Origin: Microbacterium sp. M28
GTDB taxonomy: Bacteria; Actinomycetota; Actinomycetes; Actinomycetales; Microbacteriaceae
Direction: 5' to 3'
DNA length: 64,000 nucleotides
Assembly: GCF_025836995.1 (NCBI RefSeq)
Contig: NZ_CP107546.1
Span: 930,001 to 994,000 of the forward strand
The notes beneath the pieces were generated by a model. The model was not told where the DNA came from, searched no databases, and saw only the letters and a list, made by a program, of their open reading frames with translations. Positions 36,894 to 45,736 of the stretch are shown piece by piece. How positions within the stretch are numbered: position 1 is the first letter of the stretch; each line of letters starts with the position of its first letter. Made by a program: the position numbers and the translations under genes.

Positions 36894-38171
36894 TCAGGCG
36901 CCTTCTGCGATCTCGCCCTCCGAGCGCGCCGCGACCGTCCCCCGGTCGACGGTGAGGGTCAGCGCTGTGCCGGCGGGCGCATCGGCCGCATCGCGCAGGA
37001 TCACGCCGCCCTCGAGGTGCGCGATGGCATAGCCGCGCGCCAGGGTCGCCGCGGGGGACAGTGCCCGCAGGGAGGCCCGCAGCTCCGACGTCCGCCTCGC
37101 GGCGTCGTCCATGCGGCGCGTGACGGTGTCGCGACCGCGCGCCGACAGCAGCAGCACCTCTTGGGCGCGCGCATCGATGATGTGGTCGGGGGAGCGGAGC
37201 ACCGGGCGGGAGCGCAGCTGATCCAGTTGGGCGATGTCGTGGGAGATCCGCTGCGTCAGTCGGCTCGTGGCCCGCGATCGCAGCTGCGCGATGACCGCGC
37301 GTTGTTCCCCGACGTCGGGGACGACCCGCTTGGCGGCATCCGTCGGGGTCGACGCGCGCAGGTCGGCGACGTCGTCGAGCAGCGGGTGGTCGTTCTCGTG
37401 CCCGATCGCGGAGACGACGGGAGTGGATGCCGCGGCGACCGCGCGCACGAGCCGCTCGTCGCTGAACCCGAGAAGCGTCTGCGGGTCGCCGCCGCCGCGG
37501 GCGATGATGATCACATCGACGTCCGGGTCGGCGTCCAGCCGCTTCAGCGCGGCGAGCGTGTCCGGGACGCAGCGGTCGCCCTGCACCGCGGCGTACTCGG
37601 TGCGGAACCGCACGGCCGGCCAGCGCAGCTCGGCGTTGCGGTGGACGTCCTTCTCGGCATCCGATCGCTCTCCCGTGATGAGGCCGATGACGTGCGGGAG
37701 GAACGGCAGCGGCTTCTTGCGGGAGGCGTCGAAGAGGCCCTCCTGCCGCAGCTGCATCCGCAGCTTCTCGAGCCGCTCGAGCTGGTCTCCCAGACCGACG
37801 TGCTTCATCGCCGACACGGTGAAGCTGAAGTCTCCTGCTTTGATGAAGTAGTCGGCCTTGACGGCCGCGACGACGTGGTCGCCGACGGCGAGGTCGGACG
37901 GGATGCGTACCCGGACGCTGGACCAGATGCGCAGCGAGATCTGCGCATCGGAGCGGGTGTCCTTCAGACGGGCGAAGACGTTGCCGGCGCGGACGTTCCA
38001 GGAGGTGATCTCGCCCTCGACCCAGACGGTGTTCCAGCGTGCCACGAAGTCGCGGATCGTCGTGTTGAGGCGGGTCACCGAGGTCGGAGCATCCGCGGTG
38101 GAGTCCTTGGGCGCGACCGCATCGGCCGGCGGTGCCTCGCCGGCAACGGACGAAGCCTCGAAGACGGTCAT
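36894..38171 (-). CDS. xseA: Exodeoxyribonuclease VII large subunit
   Basis: 425 residues. An N-terminal OB-fold (TIRDFVARWNTVWVEGEITSWNVRAGNVFARLKD) precedes the catalytic domain with IGLITGERSDAEKDVHRNAELRWP and VDVIIIARGGGDPQTLLGFSDE, where GGG-D is the conserved site, followed by a long coiled coil. The enzyme degrades single-stranded DNA in both directions. ATG 38171 has GGAGGAG upstream. The frame is open beyond it through ispH on the other strand, which is not coding. Confidence 0.95.
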   Translation of the reverse strand: MTVFEASSVAGEAPPADAVAPKDSTADAPTSVTRLNTTIRDFVARWNTVWVEGEITSWNVRAGNVFARLKDTRSDAQISLRIWSSVRVRIPSDLAVGDHVVAAVKADYFIKAGDFSFTVSAMKHVGLGDQLERLEKLRMQLRQEGLFDASRKKPLPFLPHVIGLITGERSDAEKDVHRNAELRWPAVRFRTEYAAVQGDRCVPDTLAALKRLDADPDVDVIIIARGGGDPQTLLGFSDERLVRAVAAASTPVVSAIGHENDHPLLDDVADLRASTPTDAAKRVVPDVGEQRAVIAQLRSRATSRLTQRISHDIAQLDQLRSRPVLRSPDHIIDARAQEVLLLSARGRDTVTRRMDDAARRTSELRASLRALSPAATLARGYAIAHLEGGVILRDAADAPAGTALTLTVDRGTVAARSEGEIAEGA

Positions 38172-38237
38172 CCTGCTCCTCCTGTCGGCGGTTCGCTCAC
38201 CCAGCCTCGTCCCATCCAGCCGCCGTAGAATCGAGGG

Positions 38238-39311
38238 GTGAGCCAGACAGCCGTGCACCTTTCCATGCCGCGTATTCCGCGACCGCGGCGCGCCGCGCTC
38301 CAGGATAACCCGGTCGCCGGACACAAGCGGGTTCTCCTCGCTGCCCCGCGCGGCTACTGCGCCGGAGTCGACCGAGCCGTGGTCGCCGTCGAGAAGGCGC
38401 TCGAACGCTACGGAGCCCCGGTGTACGTGCGCAAGCAGATCGTGCACAACATCCACGTCGTGACCGAGCTCGAGGAGAAGGGCGCGATCTTCGTCGAGGA
38501 GGTCGACGAGGTCCCCGAGGGGGCGCACGTCGTGTTCAGCGCGCACGGGGTGTCCCCGGCCGTCGTGAACGCGGCATCCGAGCGCGGCCTGCAGGCTATC
38601 GACGCGACCTGCCCGCTGGTCACGAAGGTGCACAGGGAAGCGGTGCGCTTCGCCAGGGACGACTTCGAGATCCTGCTCATCGGCCACGACGGGCACGAAG
38701 AGGTCGAGGGCACCGCCGGTGAGGCGCCCGACCACGTCACGGTCGTCAACTCCCCGGAAGAGGCGGACACGGTCGTGGTTCGCGACCCGTCGAAGGTCGT
38801 GTGGCTCTCGCAGACCACGCTCTCGGTCGACGAGACCATGGAGACCGTCAACCGTCTGCGCACCCGCTTCCCCGAGCTGCAGAACCCGCCGTCGGACGAC
38901 ATCTGCTACGCGACCCAGAACCGGCAGGTCGCGATCAAGAAGGTCGCCGCCGAGGCAGAGCTCGTGATCGTCGTGGGCTCGGCGAACTCGTCCAACAGCG
39001 TTCGACTCGTGGAGGTGGCGCTGGAGTACGGTGCCAAGGCCGCGTACCGCGTCGACTACGCCGACGAGGTCAAGCAGGAATGGCTCGACGGCGTGGCCAC
39101 CGTGGGCGTCACCAGCGGTGCATCCGTCCCAGAGGTGCTGGTACGCGAGGTGCTCGAGGCGCTGAACGGCGCAGGTTACGCCGACGTCGAGGAAGTCCGT
39201 ACGGCCGAAGAGGACCTGATGTTCTCCCTTCCCAAGGAGCTCCGTCAGGATGCCGCCGGCCAGCGCGATGCGCGCGCTCTCGGCGGACGCGTCACGGAGA
39301 CGTCCTCTTAG
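38238..39311 (+). CDS. ispH: 4-hydroxy-3-methylbut-2-enyl diphosphate reductase
   Basis: 357 residues. The three iron-sulfur cysteines are Cys41 ([10 protein letters not shown]), Cys125 ([11 protein letters not shown]) and Cys223 ([11 protein letters not shown]). The glutamate loop and histidines of the active site (VHNIHVV, SAHGVSP) are in place. It performs the last step of the MEP isoprenoid pathway, giving IPP and DMAPP, which feed the Z-prenyl synthase at 29 kb. GTG 38238 has TAGAAT 6 nt upstream and is likely leaderless. The first 25 residues are a variable basic extension. Confidence 0.97.
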   Translation: MSQTAVHLSMPRIPRPRRAALQDNPVAGHKRVLLAAPRGYCAGVDRAVVAVEKALERYGAPVYVRKQIVHNIHVVTELEEKGAIFVEEVDEVPEGAHVVFSAHGVSPAVVNAASERGLQAIDATCPLVTKVHREAVRFARDDFEILLIGHDGHEEVEGTAGEAPDHVTVVNSPEEADTVVVRDPSKVVWLSQTTLSVDETMETVNRLRTRFPELQNPPSDDICYATQNRQVAIKKVAAEAELVIVVGSANSSNSVRLVEVALEYGAKAAYRVDYADEVKQEWLDGVATVGVTSGASVPEVLVREVLEALNGAGYADVEEVRTAEEDLMFSLPKELRQDAAGQRDARALGGRVTETSS

Positions 39312-39374
39312 CACTCACCTGCTCCGGGTGGTAGGGGGTGGCCCTGGTCTTCACGGGTTCCTACCATGGATGAT

Positions 39375-39510
39375 GCAACGCTGGTCTGATGGCGTTGCGA
39401 GGTGCCGGAGCGTCCCCAGCGCTCGGTGCTTTTCGGCGAGAGCGTCCCCAGCGCTCCCGTCAGCGGCCCCGGGGTGTCCCCACACCTCTGGGGCCGTCGC
39501 CGTTTCGGCG
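39375..39510 (+). other. Structured intergenic region (five hairpins), possible non-coding RNA
   Basis: Hairpins in order: GCAACGC/GCGTTGC (39375-39398); GAGCG-TCCCCAG-CGCTC (39408-39424); the same hairpin again (39440-39456); a long stem CGGCCCC-GGGGTGT with CCCC loop and its near-complement (39464-39496); and CGCCG-TTT-CGGCG (39498-39510). The fourth may serve as the ispH terminator, though no T tract follows. It matches no RNA family I know; SRP RNA, tmRNA and RNase P cores are absent. Strand is assumed. Confidence 0.45.
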
Positions 39511-39555
39511 GAAACCCTGGGAGAGCTGCAGAGTGCGACTGGTTAGCATGGCGGG

Positions 39556-40083
39556 ATGAGCGAGCAGACGACACCGGCCCCGCGGCCCCAGTACGGCGAG
39601 TACGCGACGCCGGAAGAGCAGCGCCGCCTGGCCGGTCTGCCTCCACTGGACGCGGTCCCCGTGACAGAGGTGCCGGCTGAGCCCGCACCGGAGGCGGCCG
39701 CACCGGCCGGCCGGGGGAACGTCGACCGCATCGTCACGATCGCGCTGCTCGCCTACGGTCTCGTGAACGTCGTCATGACCGCGATCTCGTACCTCGATCT
39801 ACCGACCGTTCTGCAGCAGAGCATGCAGATCCTCGGCATCGAAGGGGACTTCACGAACTTCGCCCAGGGCAGACTCGCCGGCGCCGTCGCGGCAGTCGTC
39901 CTGGTGATCGGCTATGCGCTGACGGCGCTCGCGGCATTCCGTCGGCTGCGGGCCGGGAAGAAGTCCTGGTGGGTGCCGCTCGTCGGAGCGGTCGCGACGA
40001 TGATCGTGGTCACGATCTGCATCATGATCCCGATGCTCGGGGACCCGGCTTTCGTGCAGTGCCTGCAGACCGGCGGCGTCTGA
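39556..40083 (+). CDS. DUF6264-type membrane protein
   Basis: 175 residues: a cytoplasmic proline- and glutamate-rich N-terminus (PRPQYGEYATPEEQRRLAGLPP), then three membrane helices at about 58-78, 104-126 and 138-160, ending in FVQCLQTGGV. This agrees with DUF6264, a Microbacteriaceae family of unknown function (assignment from memory). TAGCAT lies exactly 6 nt before ATG 39556, so a leaderless transcript is likely, independent of the structured region upstream. Confidence 0.75.
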   Translation: MSEQTTPAPRPQYGEYATPEEQRRLAGLPPLDAVPVTEVPAEPAPEAAAPAGRGNVDRIVTIALLAYGLVNVVMTAISYLDLPTVLQQSMQILGIEGDFTNFAQGRLAGAVAAVVLVIGYALTALAAFRRLRAGKKSWWVPLVGAVATMIVVTICIMIPMLGDPAFVQCLQTGGV

Positions 40084-40094
40084 GCTCGGTCCGC

Positions 40095-40283
40095 TCAGCC
40101 GCGCGAACGGATGTGGGCGTCCGGCCCCGGGAACAGGACGCCCTCGTGCCCGTCATCCCAACGCACCAGATACGGCGGAGCGCCGTCGTCGCCGTGCACC
40201 TCGACGATGGTTCCCTCCCGTCTCGGTGTCGTGTCGGTGCGCCCCTCGACGATCAGGTGATCTCCGGGCTGTGCATGCATCAT
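40095..40283 (-). CDS. DUF1918 small protein
   Basis: 62 residues. QPGDHLIVEGRTDTTPRREGTIVEVHGDDGAPPYLVRWDDGHEGVLFPGPDA is the complete SH3-like DUF1918 domain with the conserved PPYLVRW and FPG-DA motifs. Function is unknown. Two ATG codons are adjacent at 40283 and 40280; I use the first, with GGTGGGG just upstream. It is convergent with the DUF6264 gene, with 11 bp between the stops. Confidence 0.85.
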   Translation of the reverse strand: MMHAQPGDHLIVEGRTDTTPRREGTIVEVHGDDGAPPYLVRWDDGHEGVLFPGPDAHIRSRG

Positions 40284-40381
40284 CCCCACCTCGCTTCGCG
40301 GTCGACCGGCCCATGCCGTGGCTTCCACGATCCTCCGCCTGGCCGGTTGCGCGCAAGCGGGTCACGGGTACTGTCGAAGAC

Positions 40382-41632
40382 GTGCCCCACAACAGCTTCG
40401 GTGTCCAGATGTCCTACGCCTCCGTCGACCGCGAGGACGGGTCGGATCCCCGCCCGTCGGCGCGGGAGATCCTCGAGCGCCTGCGCGTTCTCGCCGCGGT
40501 CAGGGATGCCTCGGCGGCGTGGGCTGATCGCGACGAGGCCGTTCTCGCGATCGCCGTGACGGACGAGAACGCGGTGCTCACGCTGACCGCGGAGGACGTG
40601 ATCGAGACGACGCTGACCGTCGCCGCGCTGCGCGCCGAGTTCGCCGAGGTCGGTCTGAACCTGTGGATCGATGCAGAGGGACCAGCGGCGACGGCCGTCG
40701 AGGGATTCGAGGAGTTCGAGGCCGAGTTCGACGACGCCGAGCTGTTCGGCGACGACGACGATGAGGACGCGGAGGATCTCGACGACATCGATCCGATGCT
40801 CTTCGAGCCGACGCCGGTGCGCGTCGCGGCCTTCTCGCATCGTGGCCCGGCGGTGGCGCGCATTCTCGCCGAGGCCAATCGGACGACGGTCGAGCACACC
40901 GAATCGGGGATCTGGTCGGTGCAGCGGTTCCGGACGACGGAGCCGACTTCGGGCTGGGTGTCGTCCCGCGCGGAGCTCCCGATCATCGAGGTCAATCGCA
41001 CGGACACCGGCGACAGCTGGATCGAGGTCACAACGGCATCCGGAACGGTGCCGTTCTGGCCGGATGCCGAGCGCGACACGCAGCCCGTACTCGACCTGGA
41101 TGCCATCGTCGTTCCCGAGACCGCGGAGGTGTACCGGCGCCTGCTGACAGAAGGCGACGGCACGCGCGACGAACTGGCGGAGATCGCGGCGAGCACGCGG
41201 CTGGATGTCGATGGCGCGCACCGCGCGCTGGTCGCGGAGGCGCTCGGCGGCGTCGTCAGCTCCGAGGAGCGTCGACGGGCGTTCCTGGCCGCGTTCGGCA
41301 TCCCGGCGGATCTCATAGACACCGCGTTCGACGACGGTGGGGAAGCACGACGCTTCGAGCCGGTCGGGTGGCCGGCGGCAGCCGGGAACCTGCTGGTCGC
41401 GGGATTCGGTGAACTGGCTCCGCTGACCCGTCGGGACACGTCCTGGCAGCGTGTGACCGGCGCGATCCGCCGGCGCCCGGCGCTCGGCATCGCGATCGCG
41501 GCCGGTGAGCTCGTGTTCGGTGTCTGGGCTGCTGGGCGCTTGCGCGGTATCGGGAAGGGACTCGGCATCCTGGCGATCATCGATGCGATCGGCGACCTCG
41601 CCGTGTGGGTCGCCCGACTGCGTCGCCGCTGA
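40382..41632 (+). CDS. Unrecognised protein with acidic stretch and C-terminal hydrophobic segment
   Basis: 416 residues, no domain recognised. Residues about 105-150 are very acidic (FEEFEAEFDDAELFGDDDDE, then more Asp/Glu). The next 150 residues alternate beta-like strands (HTESGIWSVQRFRTTEPTSG, SWIEVTTASGTVPFWPD), and residues about 300-350 look helical. The end, ALGIAIAAGELVFGVWAAGR then ILAIIDAIGDLAVWVARLRRR, could be one or two membrane or amphipathic helices. GTG 40382 has TACTGT 7 nt upstream; ATG 40415 is an alternative. The perfect hairpin at 41658 may end its transcript. Confidence 0.65.
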   Translation: MPHNSFGVQMSYASVDREDGSDPRPSAREILERLRVLAAVRDASAAWADRDEAVLAIAVTDENAVLTLTAEDVIETTLTVAALRAEFAEVGLNLWIDAEGPAATAVEGFEEFEAEFDDAELFGDDDDEDAEDLDDIDPMLFEPTPVRVAAFSHRGPAVARILAEANRTTVEHTESGIWSVQRFRTTEPTSGWVSSRAELPIIEVNRTDTGDSWIEVTTASGTVPFWPDAERDTQPVLDLDAIVVPETAEVYRRLLTEGDGTRDELAEIAASTRLDVDGAHRALVAEALGGVVSSEERRRAFLAAFGIPADLIDTAFDDGGEARRFEPVGWPAAAGNLLVAGFGELAPLTRRDTSWQRVTGAIRRRPALGIAIAAGELVFGVWAAGRLRGIGKGLGILAIIDAIGDLAVWVARLRRR

Positions 41633-41657
41633 TCACAGGCAGCGGCCTGAGACGTGT

Positions 41658-41685
41658 GATGCCCCGGCCGATCGGCCGGGGCATC
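41658..41685. terminator. Perfect 28-bp palindrome, bidirectional terminator
   Basis: GATGCCCCGGCCGATCGGCCGGGGCATC lies between the converging 40382 gene and fba and can terminate both. Confidence 0.7.
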
Positions 41686-41706
41686 TCGCGGTGCAGCTGA
41701 GGGCGG

Positions 41707-42735
41707 TCAGCTCTTGGACTGGCCGTAGCTGCCGAGCTGGCGGGTCGACTCGACGACGCGAGCGGCCATCGCGGACTCCGCGATCTTGCCCCAGGCGCGC
41801 GGGTCGTACTGCTTCTTGTTGCCGACCTCGCCGTCGACCTTCAGGACGCCGTCGTAGTTCTTGAACATGTAGTCGGCGATCGCGCGGGTGTACGCGTACT
41901 GCGTGTCCGTGTCGATGTTCATCTTGATGACGCCGTTCGCGACCGCGAGTGCGATCTCCTCGTCGGTCGAGCCGGAGCCGCCGTGGAAGACGAGGTCGAG
42001 CGGCTTCGCACCCGTGCTGTACTTCGCGGCCACCTGCGCCTGGATCTCGCCCAGGAGCTCCGGACGGAGCTTGACCCCACCCGGCTTGTAGACGCCGTGC
42101 ACGTTGCCGAAGGTCAGAGCTGCGATGTAGCGACCCTGCTCGCCGAGACCGAGAGCCTGGACGGCCTGGTCCACATCCGCGAAGGTCGTGTAGAGGGCAT
42201 CGTTCGAACCCTCGTGCTGGACGCCGTCCTCTTCGCCGCCGACGACACCGATCTCGACCTCGAGGATCGCGTTGATGTTCTTCATGCGGGGCAGGAGTTC
42301 CTTGGCGATCTCGATGTTCTCCGCGAGCGGCACGGCCGAGCCGTCCCACATGTGCGACTGGAAGATCGGGTTGCGCCCGGCCTTGACCTCTTCCTCGGAA
42401 GCGGCGATGAGCGGCTCGACGAAACCGCCGAGGGCATCCTTCGGGCAGTGGTCGGTGTGCAGTGCGACCGTGATCGGGTAGTTCTTCGCGACCTCGGTCG
42501 CGAAACGGGCGAAGGCGAGGGCGCCGGTCGCGCGAGCCTTCACGGTGTGACCGGCGAAGTAGTCGGCACCGCCCGTGGTGACCTGGATGATGCCGTCGGA
42601 GCCGGCCTCGGTCAGGCCCTGGAGGACGGAGTTGATGGTCTGCGAGCTGGAGACGTTGAACGCCGGGTACGCGAAGCCACCGGCCTTCGCGCGGTCGAGC
42701 ATTTCTGCGTACTGATCCGGAGTGGCGACGGGCAT
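41707..42735 (-). CDS. fba: Fructose-bisphosphate aldolase, class II
   Basis: 342 residues. Zinc and catalytic residues are in ITVALHTDHCPKD, ILEVEIGVVGGEEDGV, TFGNVHGVYKPG and DLVFHGGSGSTDEEI. It cleaves fructose-1,6-bisphosphate in glycolysis and runs in reverse for gluconeogenesis. ATG 42735 has a GGAGTTT Shine-Dalgarno. It is divergent from glpX, the gluconeogenic bisphosphatase acting on the same metabolite, with a palindrome in between. Confidence 0.96.
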   Translation of the reverse strand: MPVATPDQYAEMLDRAKAGGFAYPAFNVSSSQTINSVLQGLTEAGSDGIIQVTTGGADYFAGHTVKARATGALAFARFATEVAKNYPITVALHTDHCPKDALGGFVEPLIAASEEEVKAGRNPIFQSHMWDGSAVPLAENIEIAKELLPRMKNINAILEVEIGVVGGEEDGVQHEGSNDALYTTFADVDQAVQALGLGEQGRYIAALTFGNVHGVYKPGGVKLRPELLGEIQAQVAAKYSTGAKPLDLVFHGGSGSTDEEIALAVANGVIKMNIDTDTQYAYTRAIADYMFKNYDGVLKVDGEVGNKKQYDPRAWGKIAESAMAARVVESTRQLGSYGQSKS

Positions 42736-42746
42736 GAGAAACTCCT

Positions 42747-42783
42747 GCGATAGATGAAGCCGGGACAGCAGTCACTCTATCGC
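42747..42783 (-). promoter_or_regulatory. fba promoter region with inverted repeat
   Basis: TAGAGT on the minus strand (42779-42774) is a -10 candidate for fba. The arms GCGATAG (42747-42753) and CTATCGC (42777-42783) bracket the transcription start and could form an operator or 5'-leader hairpin. Confidence 0.4.
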
Positions 42784-42846
42784 CGGACGCTCCGGGTGCT
42801 GTGGCCCGTGACCTCCGCACGACGAGGCGCTCTTCACCCACGTTAA

Positions 42847-42858
42847 GAATCGCGATTC
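42847..42858. promoter_or_regulatory. Palindrome GAATCGCGATTC between fba and glpX
   Basis: A perfect 12-bp palindrome midway in the divergent region, with a half-site AATCGCGA repeated at about 42877. It is a candidate site for a regulator switching glycolysis and gluconeogenesis. Confidence 0.4.
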
Positions 42859-42920
42859 CTTCGGTCATGCGGCGAGGAAAATCGCGACATTTGGCAGGAC
42901 TTGCTGACTAGGCTGACCGC

Positions 42921-43907
42921 ATGGTGAGTCTGACGGCCGATCTGAGCCCCCTGCGTCCCGACCGAAATCTCGCGCTGGAACTGGTGCGCGCGACCGAGGC
43001 CGCGGCGATCCGCGCGGTGCCCTTCATCGGGCGCGGTGCGAAGGAGGCCGCGGACGGCGCCGCGGTCGACGCCATGCGCGCATTCCTGGGCACTGTCGAC
43101 TTCAAGGGGCGCGTCGTGATCGGCGAGGGGGAGAAGGACAACGCGCCGATGCTGTTCAACGGCGAGGTCGTCGGCACCGGGCGCGGCCCCGAATGCGACA
43201 TCGCGGTCGACCCGATCGACGGCACATCGCTCACCGCGGCCGGTCGCCAGAACGCGCTGTCGGTCATCGCGGTGTCGGACGGAGGGACCATGCTCGATGC
43301 ATCGAGCGTCTTCTACATGGACAAGCTCGTGACGGGTCCCGCTGGTGTCGGCGTCGTCGACATCCGGCTTCCGATCGGCGAGAACATCCGTCTCCTGTCG
43401 AAGGCGCTGGACAAGCCGGTCGACGAGATCGTCGTGTCGGTGCTGAACCGGCCGCGCCACGAGCAGCTCATCCAGGAGATCCGGGATGCCGGAGCCGGCA
43501 CCCGGCTCATGAGCGACGGCGACGTCGCCGGCGGTATCAACGCCGCGCGACACGGCGCTCGCACCGACATGTGCGTCGGCGTCGGCGGCAGCCCGGAGGG
43601 CATCGTGACCGCGTGCGCGATCAAGGCCCTCGGCGGCCACATCCAGGGTCGTCTCTGGCCTCGCGATGACGAGGAGCGTCAGCGCGGCATCGATGCGGGG
43701 CTCGAGATGGACAAGGTGTACGAGGCGGACGACCTCGTGCGCGGCAACAACACGCTCTTCGTCGCCACCGGCGTCACCGATGGCCAGCTCGTCGCGGGCG
43801 TGCGCCGCGAGGGCGGTTACGTCTATACCGAATCCGTCGTGCTGCGCGGCGCATCCGGCACGCTGCGACGCATCGCCAGCGAGCACCTCGTCTCGAAGTG
43901 GCTGTGA
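42921..43907 (+). CDS. glpX: Fructose-1,6-bisphosphatase, class II
   Basis: 328 residues. GRGAKEAADGAAVDAMR, VVIGEGEKDNAPML, CDIAVDPIDGTSLTA (metal-binding Asp-x-x-Asp-Gly) and GGSPEGIVTACAIKALGG are the GlpX landmarks. It removes the C1 phosphate from fructose-1,6-bisphosphate for gluconeogenesis; in Actinobacteria GlpX is normally the main enzyme. TAGGCT ends 6 nt before ATG 42921, implying a leaderless mRNA. It is divergent from fba. Confidence 0.96.
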   Translation: MVSLTADLSPLRPDRNLALELVRATEAAAIRAVPFIGRGAKEAADGAAVDAMRAFLGTVDFKGRVVIGEGEKDNAPMLFNGEVVGTGRGPECDIAVDPIDGTSLTAAGRQNALSVIAVSDGGTMLDASSVFYMDKLVTGPAGVGVVDIRLPIGENIRLLSKALDKPVDEIVVSVLNRPRHEQLIQEIRDAGAGTRLMSDGDVAGGINAARHGARTDMCVGVGGSPEGIVTACAIKALGGHIQGRLWPRDDEERQRGIDAGLEMDKVYEADDLVRGNNTLFVATGVTDGQLVAGVRREGGYVYTESVVLRGASGTLRRIASEHLVSKWL

Positions 43908-44053
43908 TCCGCATCGGCTGTCGCTGAGCATCGTTATCGAGCTGGTACGCCTCGGCGTGCTCGTCGACAGCGGGTTTCCCAGTCGGGCCTGGCAGAATAG
44001 GCGCGGATCTGCTGTCGCGCCTCGACCGAGGCGCGACCGGAGGAGGACGAGCG

Positions 44054-44365
44054 ATGAGCACGCAGCACACGGGCAGCGAGAAGGCGACGCCGAAGGTGGT
44101 CACGACTGCGACCGGACGCATCCTTCGTGTGAACCCCGACGGGACGCTGGGATCGACCTCGAAGGCGGAAGGCCCCGCGTCCGCGCAGACCGCCGCCGCC
44201 GCACGAACGGGCATCGCGCAGGATCCGTCCCGGCGCGCCGACGTGCTGTTCCGCGTACGCCGTGACGAGGGTCACGAGCTCAGCCCGTGGTGGATGATCG
44301 GCGCCTTCGTCGTCACCTCCGGACTGGTGATCGCCCTGCTGAGCTGGGTCCCGGGCGGCGCGTGA
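44054..44365 (+). CDS. Small protein with C-terminal membrane helix, unrecognised
   Basis: 103 residues. A Ser/Thr/Lys-rich N-terminus with TTATGRILRVNPDGTLGS (beta-turn-like), a linker, then LFRVRRDEGHELSPWWMIGAFVVTSGLVIALLSWVPGG, a tail-anchor-like membrane helix at about 79-99. No family is recognised. ATG 44054 has GGAGGAC 7 nt upstream, a strong Shine-Dalgarno. It stands between glpX and the converging rmuC gene. Confidence 0.7.
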   Translation: MSTQHTGSEKATPKVVTTATGRILRVNPDGTLGSTSKAEGPASAQTAAAARTGIAQDPSRRADVLFRVRRDEGHELSPWWMIGAFVVTSGLVIALLSWVPGGA

Positions 44366-44405
44366 CCCGCATCGCCTGAGCGGTGATCGTCGAGTCGCGA
44401 CCGCT

Positions 44406-45686
44406 TCAGCGCTCCGCGTCGGCGTCTGTGAGCCGCAGGCGGACATCGCCGACATCCGCCTGGAGGGTCACCGCCTCGGATGACGGCCGTGCCTCTTCAT
44501 CGCCGGCGACGCCTTCGATCAACTCGGTGGCCGTGAATCGGCGCCCCGTCACCGTGACCGCTGCCGGCACCGCGTCGAGGGTCGCCGCATCGATGCCGGG
44601 GAACTGCCGAGCCGTCACCAGCACGCGGCTCTCGAGCGAGCCGGCGAACCGGTTGTAGCTGTCGACCGTGCGCTCGAGCGCACGGCGCAGATCGTCGGCG
44701 TGCCCGGCCAGCGTGCCGAGACGCTCGTACAGCTGAGTGCCGAGAGCGAGGAGAGTCCGCGCCTCGGTGGAGACCTCCTGCTGCGTCCACGTGTAGGCGA
44801 CGGTCTTGAGCACCGCCCACAGGTTGACGGGGGACGCGAGCGCGACGCGCTTGCCGAACGCGTAGTCGAGCAGCGTCGGGTCTTCATCGATGGCAGCGGC
44901 CAGCAGCGACTCGTTCGGGAGGAAGCAGATCACGAACTCCGGACTCGAATCGAGCCCTGACCAGTACGCCTTCTTGGCGAGGGCGTCGATGTGCGCACGC
45001 ACCGCCTTCACGTGCTTCTGCATGAGGGCGCGGCGTGACGGCTCGTCCTTCTCTCCGGCGCCGAGAGCGCTCGCCTCGAGGTAGGCGTCGAGCGGCACTT
45101 TGGCATCCACCGCGATGGATGCGCCGCCCGCGAGCCGGATCACCATGTCTGGGCGGCCCTGACCGCGGTCGGAGAAGATCGTGGACTGCAGATCGAAGTC
45201 GACGTGCCTGGTCAAGCCGGCGGCTTCGACGACGCGACGCAGCTGGGTCTCGCCCCAGACGCCGCGCGTGGCCGTCGACCGCAGCGCGCCGGCGAGGGAC
45301 TCGGTGGTCGCCCGGAGCGCCTCATCGGAATCCTGCGCACGGCGCAGCTGCTCGGCGAGCGAACCGAACTGGGCGTGCCGCTCCTGCTCGAGAGTGGAGA
45401 CCTTGTGCTGCATCTGCTGCAGGCTCTCCCGGACCGGCGCCAGCGCGGTCAGCACGGCATTCTGCTGCTGGACGCGCGTGGCCTCGGCGGCCTGTTGCGC
45501 ACGGGCGTGCTCGACGGCATCCCGATACAGGTCGTACTGGCGGTCGCGGTCGTCTCGCGCCGCGGCCAGTTCTGCCTCGGCCCTGGCGAGCGCCGTGGCG
45601 CCGCGCGAAGCGCGTGCGAACCAGCCGACCGCCGCCCCTGCGGCGAGGGCGACGATCACGAGGAGAACGATCAGCGGAGCATCCAT
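44406..45686 (-). CDS. rmuC: DNA recombination protein RmuC
   Basis: 426 residues: an N-terminal membrane helix (about 3-24), a coiled coil to about residue 110, then the RmuC nuclease-like domain with TRGVWGETQLRRVVEAAGL, GRPDMVIRLAGGASIAVDAKVPLDAYLEA (Asp, Asp-x-Lys of the restriction-endonuclease-like fold) and SGLDSSPEFVICFLPNESLL. RmuC limits inversions at short inverted repeats in E. coli. The open frame runs further upstream, but the membrane helix begins directly after ATG 45686. Confidence 0.93.
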   Translation of the reverse strand: MDAPLIVLLVIVALAAGAAVGWFARASRGATALARAEAELAAARDDRDRQYDLYRDAVEHARAQQAAEATRVQQQNAVLTALAPVRESLQQMQHKVSTLEQERHAQFGSLAEQLRRAQDSDEALRATTESLAGALRSTATRGVWGETQLRRVVEAAGLTRHVDFDLQSTIFSDRGQGRPDMVIRLAGGASIAVDAKVPLDAYLEASALGAGEKDEPSRRALMQKHVKAVRAHIDALAKKAYWSGLDSSPEFVICFLPNESLLAAAIDEDPTLLDYAFGKRVALASPVNLWAVLKTVAYTWTQQEVSTEARTLLALGTQLYERLGTLAGHADDLRRALERTVDSYNRFAGSLESRVLVTARQFPGIDAATLDAVPAAVTVTGRRFTATELIEGVAGDEEARPSSEAVTLQADVGDVRLRLTDADAER

Positions 45687-45736
45687 GACCTCAGTGTGCG
45701 CCCGGCCACCGACATTCGTCGGGACCGACCGCGGGC

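Noticed and set aside
39375..39510. SRP RNA, tmRNA or RNase P RNA
   Set aside because: None of the conserved cores (GGAAGGAGC-type SRP loop, tmRNA 3' T-arm-like end, RNase P GAGGAAAGTCC) is present.
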